Below are positions 19,437 to 29,997 of a stretch of DNA of 45,705 bases, piece by piece. A program made the translations under genes and the position numbers. The notes under the pieces were generated by a model. It searched no databases and was not told where the DNA came from. It saw nothing but the letters and a program-made list of their open reading frames with translations. The DNA comes from Clostridiales bacterium. Its GTDB lineage: Bacteria; Bacillota; Clostridia; Oscillospirales; CAG-272. Each line of letters begins with the position of its first letter. The first letter of the stretch is position 1. The stretch covers positions 1-45,705 of the forward strand of contig DUUJ01000051.1 in the NCBI GenBank assembly GCA_012841635.1, read 5' to 3'.

Positions 19437-19642
19437 CCCCGTTCCCGCCCTCGCCGAAAAAGTCAATGTCGGGTAGTTAATGTAAGTTATGAGTTATGAG
19501 TTTGTGCGCTTTAGTACTTAAATTATAAATGGAGGACCTGCTCCTTCCGGTCGGCGGCGCCAGTGATTAGCTGACTGTGATCTTTACAGCTGTGCTCCGC
19601 TGTCGAGTGACATTCGCCCTTATCCGGCTACCAACAGGAAAA

Positions 19643-20101
19643 TCAGTTTTGTTTAAGCTCGGTTAGCCAATTCATTTCCTGAATTTTATTGTCGGTCAAG
19701 CGTATTTGTTTTGCAAGTTCGTCGGCTTCCTTCTGCAGCGCTTTGACATTTACCGACGGGTTTATGCGTATCTCGGTATTGCGGGCGCGGTAGACGGTGT
19801 TGCTCGCTTCCCTGATCATCTCGCGGTAGATGCCGACTTTGATCCTAAGGCAGTCCTTTTCGGCGATAAGCTCTGTAAGAGTTTTACCGTCAACGAAAGT
19901 TATTGAGTTTGTCAGATTTATATCGGCAATAAGCTTTGTAAGTTCTTGAATCGCACCGTCAAGCTCCGATTTGAGTTCATACGGATCTTCGGCTGTCGCT
20001 CCGCCTTCCTGAATCTGAGCGTTTGAAATAGTTCGGGTCCGAAGCTGATTAATTTTCTTATTTATATCGGCGCGCAACTGAAGCGCTTCGGCGAGTTTCA
20101 T
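19643..20101 (-). CDS. DIP1984 family protein, function unknown
   Basis: [26 protein letters not shown]-like QEGGATAEDP, NLTNSITFVDGKTLTELIAEKD, C-terminal IQEMNWLTEL resemble DIP1984 family. Confidence 0.8.
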   Translation of the reverse strand: MKLAEALQLRADINKKINQLRTRTISNAQIQEGGATAEDPYELKSELDGAIQELTKLIADINLTNSITFVDGKTLTELIAEKDCLRIKVGIYREMIREASNTVYRARNTEIRINPSVNVKALQKEADELAKQIRLTDNKIQEMNWLTELKQN

Positions 20102-21450
20102 CAGGCATCCTCCACTTGTGCTTCATCTTCAACATCTTCTGATTTTTCTTCTCTGTTTTTGGTGGATTTCTTTTCGATATAAACCGGCGTTCCGCTGCCG
20201 CCGACGCAGTCGGCCGTTATAATGACCTTTTTAATATCTTTTCTTGAGGGGACTTCATACATCACGTTGAGCATGATATCCTCAATTATGGCGCGAAGGC
20301 CGCGGGCTCCGATGCTGCGTTCTATCGCAATATCGGCTATTTTTTCGAGAGCGGCTTCCTCGAATTCAAGTTCCGCCTTATCGTAGCCCAGCAATTTTAC
20401 ATACTGCTTGACAAGAGCGTTTTTCGGTTCTTTAAGTATGCGGACAAGCGCATCCCGATCGAGCGGATCGAGCGCGACCATGACCGGCAGACGGCCGACA
20501 AGCTCGGGGATAAGGCCGTATTTGATTATATCGTGCGGGGTGGCATTGTGGAGGGTCGAGGATTTCAGCTTTTCGGCTTTGTTTTTAATGTCGCCGCTGA
20601 AACCGATCACTGACTGTCCGAGCCGTTCTTCGATTATTTTATCAAGCTGATCGAAAGCGCCGCCGCAGATAAACAGGATATTTGCGGTATTTATCTGAAT
20701 AAAATCCTGATTCGGGTGCTTGCGGCCTCCTTGCGGCGGGACGTTGGCAATGGTGCCTTCAAGTATCTTCAAAAGCGCCTGCTGAACGCCTTCGCCGGAA
20801 ACGTCGCGGGTGATGGAGCGGTTTTCGCTCTTGCGGCTGATCTTGTCGATCTCGTCGATATAGATTATTCCCTTCTCGGCTTTCTCGATGTCAAAGTCGG
20901 CCGCCTGAATCAGGCGGAGCAGAATATTCTCGACGTCTTCGCCGACATATCCGGCTTCGGTAAGCGTCGTTGCGTCGGAGATGGCGAAAGGGACTTTCAG
21001 GGTACGCGCAAGCGTCTGCGCAAGATATGTCTTTCCGACGCCGGTCGGACCTAAAAGCAGGACGTTGCTCTTCTGTATATCAACGCCGTCGTCTTTTTTG
21101 GCGTCTTTTGAAAAGATGCGTTTGTAGTGGTTATAAACCGCGACGGAAAGCGACTTTTTCGCCGCATCCTGTCCTATGACGTATTCGTCAAGCTGGGCTT
21201 TAATCTCCATCGGCCTCGGAAGGTTTGCAAGCGACAGCGGCTCTTCGTCGCTTCTTCTTCCGCGGGAGTAGGATGTCGGAGATTCGGAACCGAAATGCTC
21301 GGATACTATTTCGTTGCAGGCTTCGATGCAGCTGTCGCAGATGCAGGCGCCGGTGGGAAACGGGATAAGGAACATCACCTGCGTTTCGTCCCGTCCGCAC
21401 ATGGTGCAGCGTTTTCTTTGAGTGCCGCGGGGTCTGCCGTTTGTTGGCAT
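20101..21450 (-). CDS. clpX: ATP-dependent Clp protease ATP-binding subunit ClpX
   Basis: Zinc-binding CTMCGRDE...[38 protein letters not shown]. Confidence 0.98.
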   Translation of the reverse strand: MPTNGRPRGTQRKRCTMCGRDETQVMFLIPFPTGACICDSCIEACNEIVSEHFGSESPTSYSRGRRSDEEPLSLANLPRPMEIKAQLDEYVIGQDAAKKSLSVAVYNHYKRIFSKDAKKDDGVDIQKSNVLLLGPTGVGKTYLAQTLARTLKVPFAISDATTLTEAGYVGEDVENILLRLIQAADFDIEKAEKGIIYIDEIDKISRKSENRSITRDVSGEGVQQALLKILEGTIANVPPQGGRKHPNQDFIQINTANILFICGGAFDQLDKIIEERLGQSVIGFSGDIKNKAEKLKSSTLHNATPHDIIKYGLIPELVGRLPVMVALDPLDRDALVRILKEPKNALVKQYVKLLGYDKAELEFEEAALEKIADIAIERSIGARGLRAIIEDIMLNVMYEVPSRKDIKKVIITADCVGGSGTPVYIEKKSTKNREEKSEDVEDEAQVEDA

Positions 21451-21478
21451 TATTTCTGCCTCCGGTTTTTTATATCAG

Positions 21479-22063
21479 TCATGCTCTTTTTTCGATTACT
21501 TTGTCTACGATACCGTAAATCCTGGCTTCTTCGGCGGTCATGAAGCGGTCGCGTTCGGTATCGCGGGCAATTTCCTCGATCGGCTTGCCGGTGTTCATGG
21601 CAAGTATCCGGTTGAGATTTTCTTTCGTCCTCAGCATCAGCTCTGCCTGAATCTGGATATCGGTAACCTGTCCCTGAGTGCCGCCGGACGGCTGATGAAT
21701 CATAATCTCGCTGTTTGGCAGCGCGAACCGCTTACCTTTCGCGCCGGAACTTAACAGGAAGGCGCCCATTGAAGCGGCCATTCCGATGCAGATGGTGGAG
21801 ACGTCGCACTTGATGAAGTTCATCGTGTCGTAAATCGCCATACCTGCGGTTACCGAGCCGCCGGGGCTGTTGATGTAAAGGCTTATGTCCTTATCCGGAT
21901 CCTGCGCTTCGAGGAAGAGCAGCTGCGCTACCACAAGCGAAGCGGTGACATCATTCACCTGATCGGCAAGGAACACGATGCGGTCGTTCAGCAGCCTTGA
22001 AAATATATCATAGGCGCGTTCGCCGCGGTTGGTGGTTTCTATTACTGTTGGTACGAGCGGCAT
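21479..22063 (-). CDS. clpP: ATP-dependent Clp protease proteolytic subunit
   Basis: [36 protein letters not shown] active-site Ser, MIHQPSGG active-site His. Confidence 0.98.
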   Translation of the reverse strand: MPLVPTVIETTNRGERAYDIFSRLLNDRIVFLADQVNDVTASLVVAQLLFLEAQDPDKDISLYINSPGGSVTAGMAIYDTMNFIKCDVSTICIGMAASMGAFLLSSGAKGKRFALPNSEIMIHQPSGGTQGQVTDIQIQAELMLRTKENLNRILAMNTGKPIEEIARDTERDRFMTAEEARIYGIVDKVIEKRA

Positions 22064-22208
22064 ATTATTGTCCTTTCGTTTGTTTAAAAAAGGCGATATA
22101 AGCAGACAAAGTGAATGAACCCGCAAAAAGCGATTCCATTCACATATCTGTGTTATAAAAGGTTTTTCGTTTGATTGGCTTTTAGTATTTTTATCGAAGC
22201 CTGGTTAT

Positions 22209-23567
22209 TTATGCTTCGGAGTTGTCGGCAGCTTCTTCGGTGTTATCCGCGTCGTGCTCATGCGCATGGTCGTGATCTTCTTTTGCTTCGATGTCGGTGA
22301 TAACCGCTTTTGCTTTAACCGCATCGAGCGCCTTGCGGATTCTGATGTCTTCCTTTAAGGTATCGGCAGGAATGGATTTGGCTTGTTCGAGGTTAACATT
22401 GTATCGCTTTGCGATCTCTTCGTATTCCTTTTCGAGTTCTTCTTCGGAAACTTCGATATTTTCAAGCGCGGCGACTTTTTCAAGCGCAAGGCGGGTCTTC
22501 ACCTGACGCTCAGCCTGCGGGCGGAACTGGGCGCGCATAGAGTCGAGGTCCATACCGGTATACTTGAGATATGTCGAAAGATCCATGCCCTGCATACGGA
22601 GACGGTTATCGAAATCGCGGAGCTGATTTTCCTGCTCTGCCGCATACATCGGTTCGGGAACTTCAACGGTCATCTTTTCGAGAAGCTTATCGACAATCGC
22701 GGTCTCGACATGCATATCCGCGTGATTTTTGTTGGATTCTTCGAGTTTTCTTCCTAAATCGGCTCGATATTCGTCGAGGGTGTCAAATTCGGAGACATCT
22801 TTTGCAAACTCGTCGTCAAGCTCGGGAAGCTGGGTCATCTTGATGCCGTTCAGCTTGACTTTGAATACTACCGGCTTGCCTTTGAGCGATTCTTCGTGAT
22901 ATTCCTCCGGGAAAGTTACGTTTACATCGAACTCGTCGCCTATGACATGGCCGACGATCTGTTCTTCAAAACCGGGTATAAAGGTGTTCGAACCGAGTTT
23001 AAGGCTGTAATCGTTTGCTTCGCCGCCCTCAAAAGGCACTCCGTCGTTGAAGCCCTTATAGTCAATAACGGCGGTGTCGTCCATGGCGGCTGCACGGTCG
23101 GTCACATCGATTGTACGGGAGTTGCGGTTGCGGATGCGCTCTACTTCTCGGTCAATATCTTCATCCTTAACCGGAGTTATCTCGCGTTCGATCTCAAATC
23201 CGGAATAATTTTCAAGCTCAACTTCCGGCTTCACAAATACCTTGGCTTTGATGACAACTCCGTCATCGTCGATGGTGTCAACGTCGTATTCGGGAGCCGA
23301 AATTGCATCTATCTTGCTTTCCTTGAGCGCTTCCTCGTATGCCGGCGGGATAAGTTCCTGCAGCGCGTCCTCATAGAACACGCCTTTGCCGTACATCTTT
23401 TCAATAATTGACTTCGGCGCCTTGCCCTTGCGAAATCCGGGGACATTCATGTTTTTGACGTTTTTGCGGTATGCTTTGTTGACTGCTTCATCGAATGCCG
23501 GCTTATCTATCGTAAATTCAAGTTGTGCTACATTCTTCTCCGGGTTTGATACGCTTTTGAGACTCAT
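22209..23567 (-). CDS. tig: Trigger factor
   Basis: VPGFRKGKAP ribosome-binding motif, FKBP domain, C-terminal domain; His/Glu-rich tail. Confidence 0.97.
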   Translation of the reverse strand: MSLKSVSNPEKNVAQLEFTIDKPAFDEAVNKAYRKNVKNMNVPGFRKGKAPKSIIEKMYGKGVFYEDALQELIPPAYEEALKESKIDAISAPEYDVDTIDDDGVVIKAKVFVKPEVELENYSGFEIEREITPVKDEDIDREVERIRNRNSRTIDVTDRAAAMDDTAVIDYKGFNDGVPFEGGEANDYSLKLGSNTFIPGFEEQIVGHVIGDEFDVNVTFPEEYHEESLKGKPVVFKVKLNGIKMTQLPELDDEFAKDVSEFDTLDEYRADLGRKLEESNKNHADMHVETAIVDKLLEKMTVEVPEPMYAAEQENQLRDFDNRLRMQGMDLSTYLKYTGMDLDSMRAQFRPQAERQVKTRLALEKVAALENIEVSEEELEKEYEEIAKRYNVNLEQAKSIPADTLKEDIRIRKALDAVKAKAVITDIEAKEDHDHAHEHDADNTEEAADNSEA

Positions 23568-23634
23568 TTATATATTCCTCCGATATTATTACTTACATTA
23601 AAATATTTAATGGCGCAAAAAGGGATACTATATA

Positions 23635-23663
23635 ATTATAGTCAAAAAAGCGCTCTGTGTCAA
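23635..23663 (-). promoter_or_regulatory. Sigma70-type promoter for tig-clpP-clpX
   Basis: On minus strand TTGACA (23663-23658), 17-bp spacer, TATAAT (23640-23635). Confidence 0.8.
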
Positions 23664-23718
23664 GACAAAAGCGCCAAAATTATTAAAAAATTAAAGATTG
23701 AACATTCCCGGAAAGGTT

Positions 23719-24435
23719 TCAGTTGACCCTCTGGGGAAGGAAATCGAGGTAGTCGCCGGAGATTAAGACAAATTCGATGCCTTCTTCCTCCGTCACCTGC
23801 GCAAGGTCATATTGACCGTGAATATGCCCGTAAAAGCAGAGTTTTACATCGTGACGGTGCATCACATCAAGCAGCTCTTCGCATTTATAGTTTATAAACA
23901 GCGGCGGAAAGTGCATGAAGACTACATTTTCCCGGTTTTCGCCGGTTTCTTCATTTAAGCGGTCGGCGGCGGACAGGCTGAGTTCAAGCCTTGCCGCCTC
24001 TCTTAATACAATTTTATTATAATCGATATTTTTCGGCGAGTTGTTTTTGTCGACATACCAACCCCGGCAGCCGCAGATATTGATATCCTCGCAGGCGTAT
24101 GCGTTATTGTAAAGAAAATCGAGGGTGGAAATACCGTTTTCTTCGAAAAAGGTTTTCATCCTGGTAAGACTTGTCCACCAGTAATCGTGGTTTCCTTTTC
24201 CGAGCAGCTTTTTCCCCGGCAATGAGTCTAAAAAACGGAAGTCTTCAAGCGCATCCTGAAGGTTCATTGCCCAGCTGATATCACCGGGAATAACGACGGT
24301 ATCTTCGTCGGTAACCGTCGAATTCCAGCCGTTTGTCAGTTTTTCGAGATAGTTCTCCCAGCGGCTGCCGAATATATCCATCGGCTTGTCGACCGCGAGG
24401 GAAAGATGAGTGTCTGCAATCGTATATATCGCCAT
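23719..24435 (-). CDS. Metallophosphoesterase (predicted phosphohydrolase)
   Basis: IADTHL, GDISWAM, GKGNHDYWW, FYGHIHGQ calcineurin-like motifs. Confidence 0.9.
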   Translation of the reverse strand: MAIYTIADTHLSLAVDKPMDIFGSRWENYLEKLTNGWNSTVTDEDTVVIPGDISWAMNLQDALEDFRFLDSLPGKKLLGKGNHDYWWTSLTRMKTFFEENGISTLDFLYNNAYACEDINICGCRGWYVDKNNSPKNIDYNKIVLREAARLELSLSAADRLNEETGENRENVVFMHFPPLFINYKCEELLDVMHRHDVKLCFYGHIHGQYDLAQVTEEEGIEFVLISGDYLDFLPQRVN

Positions 24436-24440
24436 ATTTG

Positions 24441-25937
24441 TCAGTCGTATAAATTTATCAGTCGGTTTCTTGCTTTAATGTATCTTGCGTATTTTTCGTC
24501 GTATCTTTTTTGGGTTTCGGACGAGGGATAAAAGGTTTTGCCGTTTCTGACGCAGTTTTCCGCGGCTTCGCCGAAGGACTTGTAAATACCGAGCGATTTT
24601 GTCGCTGCGAGCATCACGGCTCCGAGCGTTCCGGCTTCCTTCGCGCCGCTTATCGTGATCGGAAGACCAAAAATGTCGCTTTTAATCTGAAGCCATAGCG
24701 GAGATTTAGCTCCCCCGCCGGCGGCTGTAAGCGAATGAACCTCTGCGCCGAGAGCTTTCAGCCGCTCAAGGTTATATCTCATCTCGAACGCGCTTCCTTC
24801 GAGGGCGGCGCGGTAGATATCACAGATATCGGTCGAGAAGGTAAGTCCGGTAATCGCGCCTTTTGCGGTCGGAATTCTGTCGGGAGTATAACCGGCTCCC
24901 GAAAAATGCGGGATAACGAGAACATCGGATATATCCTTGAGCGCTGCTTTTTCATCTAACAATCGGTATGCGCCGCCGTCGCCTTTAAATTCGGTCAGGT
25001 TGTCACGAAGCCAGCGAAGGAGAGTTCCGCCGGTATAGTTATACGCGTAATTTGCCAAAAGACCGCTGTCGGAAAAAGGGACGCAGACATAGCCGGAATT
25101 ATAATATTTGGGGTCTGCCGGGATTTCGTCAAAGACCGGAGTTATACATTCAACAGAGCCGGTCGTGTTCACGGCTTCTCCGGCTGCGCAGACGCCGCAT
25201 CCCAATGCGTTGGCAATCTGGTCATGGCTGCCGGCGACAACGAGGGTATTCTGCGGAAGCCCGAGTTTTTCGGCTTGAGCTGCGAGTATTCTGCCTACTG
25301 CCGAGCCGTCGGGAACCGGAGTTGAAAGAAGAAATGGATTTATGCCGACGGCTTTAAGCAGGTCGGCGTCCCATTTCTTGGCTCTTACATCAAAGGCCAT
25401 CGTTCTTGCGGCGAGAGACCAGGGGATAAATGTTTCGCCGGTCAGGCAAAAAGTTATATAGTCGGTTATAAGCAGGAATTTCTTTACCTTATCTGCGATT
25501 TTGGGCTCCCGGCGGTTTATCCGCATCATCATGGGCAGAGAATAAGTAGCGTCGGGAATAAGGCATTCGCGGCTTATAATATGTTCAATTCCGGGGTCTG
25601 AAGCAAGCATCTTTGCTTCATCGGCGCCGTAGCCGTCGGTATACATAATCACCGGGGCAAGAGGATTCATATCGCCGTCGAGAGCGACAAACGACTCGCC
25701 GAAGGAGGTTACTGCAACGGCGGATATGCTGCCGAAATCGTTTTCATAACCGCGCGCGGCAGCGGCGGTTTCGGCAATAGTTGCGAAAACCGCATCTTTT
25801 AAGATTTCCGCGTCAACTCTTGGCGCCCCTGCCGGAAGCGGGTACTCTCTGTAACTGCCGCAGATATAAACACCGTATTCGGAATATGCCGCGCACTTAC
25901 AGCCGGTTGAGCCGACATCTGCTCCGAGGATCATCAT
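24441..25937 (-). CDS. FGGY-family carbohydrate kinase (xylulokinase-like)
   Basis: GADVGSTGCKCAAY, GSHDQIANALGCGV, TAAGGGAKSPLWLQIKSDIFGLPI. Confidence 0.9.
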   Translation of the reverse strand: MMILGADVGSTGCKCAAYSEYGVYICGSYREYPLPAGAPRVDAEILKDAVFATIAETAAAARGYENDFGSISAVAVTSFGESFVALDGDMNPLAPVIMYTDGYGADEAKMLASDPGIEHIISRECLIPDATYSLPMMMRINRREPKIADKVKKFLLITDYITFCLTGETFIPWSLAARTMAFDVRAKKWDADLLKAVGINPFLLSTPVPDGSAVGRILAAQAEKLGLPQNTLVVAGSHDQIANALGCGVCAAGEAVNTTGSVECITPVFDEIPADPKYYNSGYVCVPFSDSGLLANYAYNYTGGTLLRWLRDNLTEFKGDGGAYRLLDEKAALKDISDVLVIPHFSGAGYTPDRIPTAKGAITGLTFSTDICDIYRAALEGSAFEMRYNLERLKALGAEVHSLTAAGGGAKSPLWLQIKSDIFGLPITISGAKEAGTLGAVMLAATKSLGIYKSFGEAAENCVRNGKTFYPSSETQKRYDEKYARYIKARNRLINLYD

Positions 25938-26060
25938 TTTAATTTATCTCCGGTAAATATATTGTTTACAACGCGCGCTTTTAAATAAATACGAATTTTA
26001 TTATAATATATTTACTTATTTATGTCAAGCTTTTGGTTTGGATTTTGCGTAAAACTATTT

Positions 26061-26933
26061 ATGGTACAATACATTTTAATTTCCGCCGCCGCGGCATTTG
26101 CCGTCTGCGCTTTTTGGAGCGGACTCGTTCTCAGGCGTTATGAATTTTCAACTGACAGATTCGGCGGCGCTTCGATACGCGCTGTTCATATCTCCGACCT
26201 CCACAGTACCCGTCACGGCAAAAATCAGAAAAAACTGCTTTTAATGGTCAAAGAAGCCGAACCGGATATCATATTTCTTACGGGCGACATTGTTGACGAC
26301 CGCAAAAAAAGAAAACCGGCGTTTGAGCTTTTTGACGGGCTTTGTGCTCTCGGAGTTCCTGTTTATTACGTAACCGGAAATCATGAAATCAACATTCGCG
26401 ACTTAAATGACGTTACAGATAAAATCAGACGCTCCGGTGTCCGGGTCCTTGACGGCGAATGTGAAAAGATCGTTATGAACGGCGTCAGGCTAAATATCTG
26501 CGGCATATCCGACCCGCGCAGTTATGACAGAGAAGGCGGGTATGACGGCTGGGAAAGCGCGATGAGAACCGCCTTTGCTGATATTGAGGATGATTCCGAT
26601 TATAATATATTGCTTTCTCATCGCCCGGAAAGGATCGGATTTTATCATGAGCTCGGGTTTGACGCCGTATTCTGCGGTCATGCTCACGGCGGGCAGGTTA
26701 GGATACCTTTCCTTTTGAACGGTCTCTTTTCGCCGCATCAGGGCCTTTTTCCGAAATATGCGGGCGGGATTTATTCTGTGGACAAGCTGTCCCGAAAAAC
26801 CTTTGAATGCGTCAGCCGGGGACTTTCGGTCTTTTGGAACCTGCCGCGGGTATTCAATCCGCCGGAGGTGGTTCTGACCGTTATAAAGAGCGATGACAGC
26901 CGAACCGACAGTTCAGACAAAAATTCAATATAG
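26061..26933 (+). CDS. Membrane-anchored metallophosphoesterase (YkuE/YaeI-like); start uncertain (ORF opens at 26022)
   Basis: N-terminal TM, HISDLHS, LTGDIVDD, VTGNHEI, CGHAHGGQVRIP. Confidence 0.88.
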   Translation: MVQYILISAAAAFAVCAFWSGLVLRRYEFSTDRFGGASIRAVHISDLHSTRHGKNQKKLLLMVKEAEPDIIFLTGDIVDDRKKRKPAFELFDGLCALGVPVYYVTGNHEINIRDLNDVTDKIRRSGVRVLDGECEKIVMNGVRLNICGISDPRSYDREGGYDGWESAMRTAFADIEDDSDYNILLSHRPERIGFYHELGFDAVFCGHAHGGQVRIPFLLNGLFSPHQGLFPKYAGGIYSVDKLSRKTFECVSRGLSVFWNLPRVFNPPEVVLTVIKSDDSRTDSSDKNSI

Positions 26934-26934
26934 A

Positions 26935-26969
26935 AAAAAGCCGGATATTGACGCAGTATCCGGCTTTTT
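26935..26969. terminator. Bidirectional rho-independent terminator between convergent genes
   Basis: AAAAAGCCGGATA / TATCCGGCTTTTT perfect inverted repeat. Confidence 0.92.
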
Positions 26970-26979
26970 AATAATCACT

Positions 26980-27876
26980 TTATTGTTCTTCAAATTCTTT
27001 GGCGCATTCGGTGTCTGCTTCCTGCATGGTCTTTTCCGCCATAGTGATTGAACGAACCAGACTTTCTTTATATCCGCCGAATTCTTCCGAAACAGCGCTG
27101 ACATTTTCGTTTATTCCCGCTTCAAGTTCCTTGATCAGTTCAGACATCCGATTCTGAGATTCGCCGAGGAGGGCTTTCCAGTTCTCGGCTGCCCGAACGG
27201 CGTATTCACCGACCAGGCGATTCGCTTCATCGGCAGAACTGCGGACATTGTTTCTCGCGAAATTCAGGAAATCTTCGGCTTCTCTCGCCGCTTCCGCGCG
27301 GATGCCGTTGGCATCTTCTTCGGCCTGGTTTTTAAGAGCGACAGCCTCGTTTTCGGCGTTTATTCTGATATCTTCGGCATCTTTTGTGGCGTTGATTATA
27401 AGCGAACCTATCTTTGCCGATACGGCGTCGTATTGACGGGCTTTTTCCTCGGCTTCGGTGAGAGTGTTGTTCATTACCTGACGGTTTTCCTCGACGCGGA
27501 GCCGCAGCGCTTCGATCTCGCCGTCTTTTTCGAGGAGCTGCTGTCCGGCTTCCTCAATTTGTCTTTCACTCTCGCTTAGTTTGTCTTCAAGCGCCGAATA
27601 ATCTGATTCCAGCTCGCTGTACTTTTGAGTCAGCGCGTCAAATTCCGCAATCTTTTCATCAAGCCGCCGGCTGATCTCATAGACGGCGTCATTGCTGCCT
27701 GTTTTGGATGCTTCAAGCTCTGACTTCAACCGGTTCAGCTCATTTGCCATTGCCGTAAAATAGCTGTCGACATCCTCTTTGTTGTAGCCGAACATAGATG
27801 AACGAAAAGCCTCTCCCTGCTGCGTCGGAGCGGGCTTCGGGGGCTGCTGATTCTGCTGATATTCGTTGTTATTCAT
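26980..27876 (-). CDS. DivIVA domain-containing coiled-coil protein
   Basis: FRSSMFGYNKEDVDSYFTAMANEL followed by long coiled coil. Confidence 0.88.
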   Translation of the reverse strand: MNNNEYQQNQQPPKPAPTQQGEAFRSSMFGYNKEDVDSYFTAMANELNRLKSELEASKTGSNDAVYEISRRLDEKIAEFDALTQKYSELESDYSALEDKLSESERQIEEAGQQLLEKDGEIEALRLRVEENRQVMNNTLTEAEEKARQYDAVSAKIGSLIINATKDAEDIRINAENEAVALKNQAEEDANGIRAEAAREAEDFLNFARNNVRSSADEANRLVGEYAVRAAENWKALLGESQNRMSELIKELEAGINENVSAVSEEFGGYKESLVRSITMAEKTMQEADTECAKEFEEQ

Positions 27877-27966
27877 CGGATTTTCCTCCTGAGTTGATAT
27901 CCAAATTGTCGGAAAATACGCTTCCGCGTTATGTTTTCCGCGCTTGCGTTTAAAGTTTCTTTATAT

Positions 27967-27995
27967 ATATTAGCATACAGCTGTAATATATTCAA
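27967..27995 (-). promoter_or_regulatory. Possible promoter for the DivIVA-domain gene, with a 10-bp palindrome (TACAGCTGTA, 27976-27985) in the spacer
   Basis: Minus strand TTGAAT, 17-bp spacer, TAATAT; palindrome read directly. Confidence 0.5.
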
Positions 27996-28074
27996 CTATG
28001 AAATAATGAAAATTATCAAAAATATTTACGTTTAAGCGTTAATATAAATTTGTTGCTTGATTTTTTTCGGGCGC

Positions 28075-29979
28075 TCAGGTTTTGCTTTGAGATTGTTCTG
28101 ACAAATAGCTCCGGATCTCCCTGATAAATTCTTCGCCGAACTGCTGATATTTATTCTGACCGACTCCGCTGCAGGAAAGGAACTGTTCGCGGTCGCGCGG
28201 GGTTTTCTTCACTATTTCTATCAGTGTTTTGTCGGAAAAGACCATATACGGCGGGATTCCGCGGTTGTCCGAAAGCTTTTTGCGAAGGGCGCGCAAGCGT
28301 TCGAACAGATCGGTTTTCCTTATCTCGGCGTCGTCAAGAGATGCGGCTGCGGAGCCGTCGCGGGGAAGCGGTATTGTTTCGCCGGTTTTTGCGGCGCCGG
28401 CTTTGCCTTGATATCTCGGATCGTTTTTTATATAAATCTTCTCGCCCCTCTTCAGTTTTTCGGCACCGATTTCGAGGGTGCGGTATTTCCCTTGCGAATA
28501 TCTGAGAAATCCGCGTGAAACGAGGGTATCTATAAGACGCCTGATATCGGCAAGCGGCATATGCGACAGGGCGGAATAGTGAGTTTCCTCGTCTAATCCG
28601 AGGCGCTTTACCGCATCGGTGCGGCTCCCTTTGAGCGCGTCGGCGAGATTTGATGCGCCGATGCCGAAGCTGAAGTCGTTTTCATTGAATTCTTTAATGA
28701 ACTTGAGCGCAATCACGGCTTCCTTTGTAACCTCGGTTGTTTTATACTTACCGAGACAATTGGCGCAATTTCCGCAGCTGCCGGGCTTATGCTTCGTCTC
28801 TCCGAAATACTCTAAGATAAACCGGCGCAGGCAATCGGGAGTCATGCAGTATTCTACCATTAGTTCGAGACGCTTATAATCTCGTTCCCTGAGTTCGGTC
28901 AAGGTTTTTTCGTCAAGATCGGAGCCTTCGGTTGAATTATCGATTAAAAACTTGTCGATTATTACGTCCTGACCGCTGTAATACAGAATACACTCGGCAG
29001 GTGCGCCGTCCCTGCCGGCGCGGCCGGCTTCCTGATAATAGCTCTCCGGATTTTTAGGCATATTGTAGTGTATGACATAGCGGATATCAGATTTGTCGAT
29101 GCCCATTCCGAAAGCGTTTGTCGCGGCTATTACGTCGATTCGGTCGTAAGTGAAATCTTCCTGGTTTTGACGCCTTTCTTCATCGTCCATGCCGGCATGG
29201 TATCTGCCGGCGGATATACCGTCTGCCGTAAGTTTTGTATAAAGTTCGTCGACCGTCTTTCGGGTCGAGCAATAAACGATGCCGCGGTCGGACTTATGGG
29301 CGCGTATATAGCTCAAAAGAGCGGAATATTTATTGCCCGGCTGAGCTACTTCGTAATAAAGGTTATCCCGGTCGAAACCGGTAACCATTATATCCGGATC
29401 ACAGAGACCGAGGTATTTGACTATGTCTTCCCTGACCTGTTCGGTCGCCGTTGCGGTGAAAGCCGCAACTGTCGGACGTTTTGCAAGGAAGTTTATGAAT
29501 TCCGGGATGTCGAGGTATGACGGACGGAAATCCTGTCCCCATTGGGAAACGCAGTGAGCTTCGTCTACCGCCAGGAGAGATATATCCACAGATGACGCAA
29601 AGTCAAGGAAACCCTGGGTCAGCAGCCGCTCCGGAGCTACATAAATTATCTTATAAAGCCCGTATCTGGCGTTTGACAGCGCCAAATCGAACTGTCGCGG
29701 GGTAAGCGAGCTGTTGAGATATGCGGCAGCGACGCCGAGCTGTTTCAGCGCCGTCACCTGATCTTTCATAAGCGAAATCAGCGGCGACACCACAAGGGTG
29801 ATCCCCGGCAGCATAAGCGCCGGAATCTGATAGCAGCATGACTTGCCGGCACCGGTAGGCATGACCGCAAAGCAGTCTCTGCCGGATAAGATATCGTCTA
29901 TCATCCGCTCCTGACCGGGACGAAAGCTGTTATAGCCGAAAAGATTTTTGAGTATTGTAAATTTATCGTGAAAAGACAT
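28075..29979 (-). CDS. recQ: ATP-dependent DNA helicase RecQ (helicase, RQC, HRDC)
   Basis: MPTGAGKSCCYQIPAL, DEAHC, GRAGRDGAPAECILYY, C-terminal HRDC-like segment. Confidence 0.96.
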   Translation of the reverse strand: MSFHDKFTILKNLFGYNSFRPGQERMIDDILSGRDCFAVMPTGAGKSCCYQIPALMLPGITLVVSPLISLMKDQVTALKQLGVAAAYLNSSLTPRQFDLALSNARYGLYKIIYVAPERLLTQGFLDFASSVDISLLAVDEAHCVSQWGQDFRPSYLDIPEFINFLAKRPTVAAFTATATEQVREDIVKYLGLCDPDIMVTGFDRDNLYYEVAQPGNKYSALLSYIRAHKSDRGIVYCSTRKTVDELYTKLTADGISAGRYHAGMDDEERRQNQEDFTYDRIDVIAATNAFGMGIDKSDIRYVIHYNMPKNPESYYQEAGRAGRDGAPAECILYYSGQDVIIDKFLIDNSTEGSDLDEKTLTELRERDYKRLELMVEYCMTPDCLRRFILEYFGETKHKPGSCGNCANCLGKYKTTEVTKEAVIALKFIKEFNENDFSFGIGASNLADALKGSRTDAVKRLGLDEETHYSALSHMPLADIRRLIDTLVSRGFLRYSQGKYRTLEIGAEKLKRGEKIYIKNDPRYQGKAGAAKTGETIPLPRDGSAAASLDDAEIRKTDLFERLRALRKKLSDNRGIPPYMVFSDKTLIEIVKKTPRDREQFLSCSGVGQNKYQQFGEEFIREIRSYLSEQSQSKT

Positions 29980-29997
29980 TCAAAATCCTGATTTAAA

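Noticed and set aside
20716-21543. ORFs on + strand over clpX (20716..21054, 21127..21543)
   Set aside because: Antisense to clpX with no independent evidence.
24441-25937. Naming the FGGY kinase xylB because xylA is in the window
   Set aside because: The genes are 19 kb apart and FGGY subfamily cannot be assigned by eye; left unnamed.
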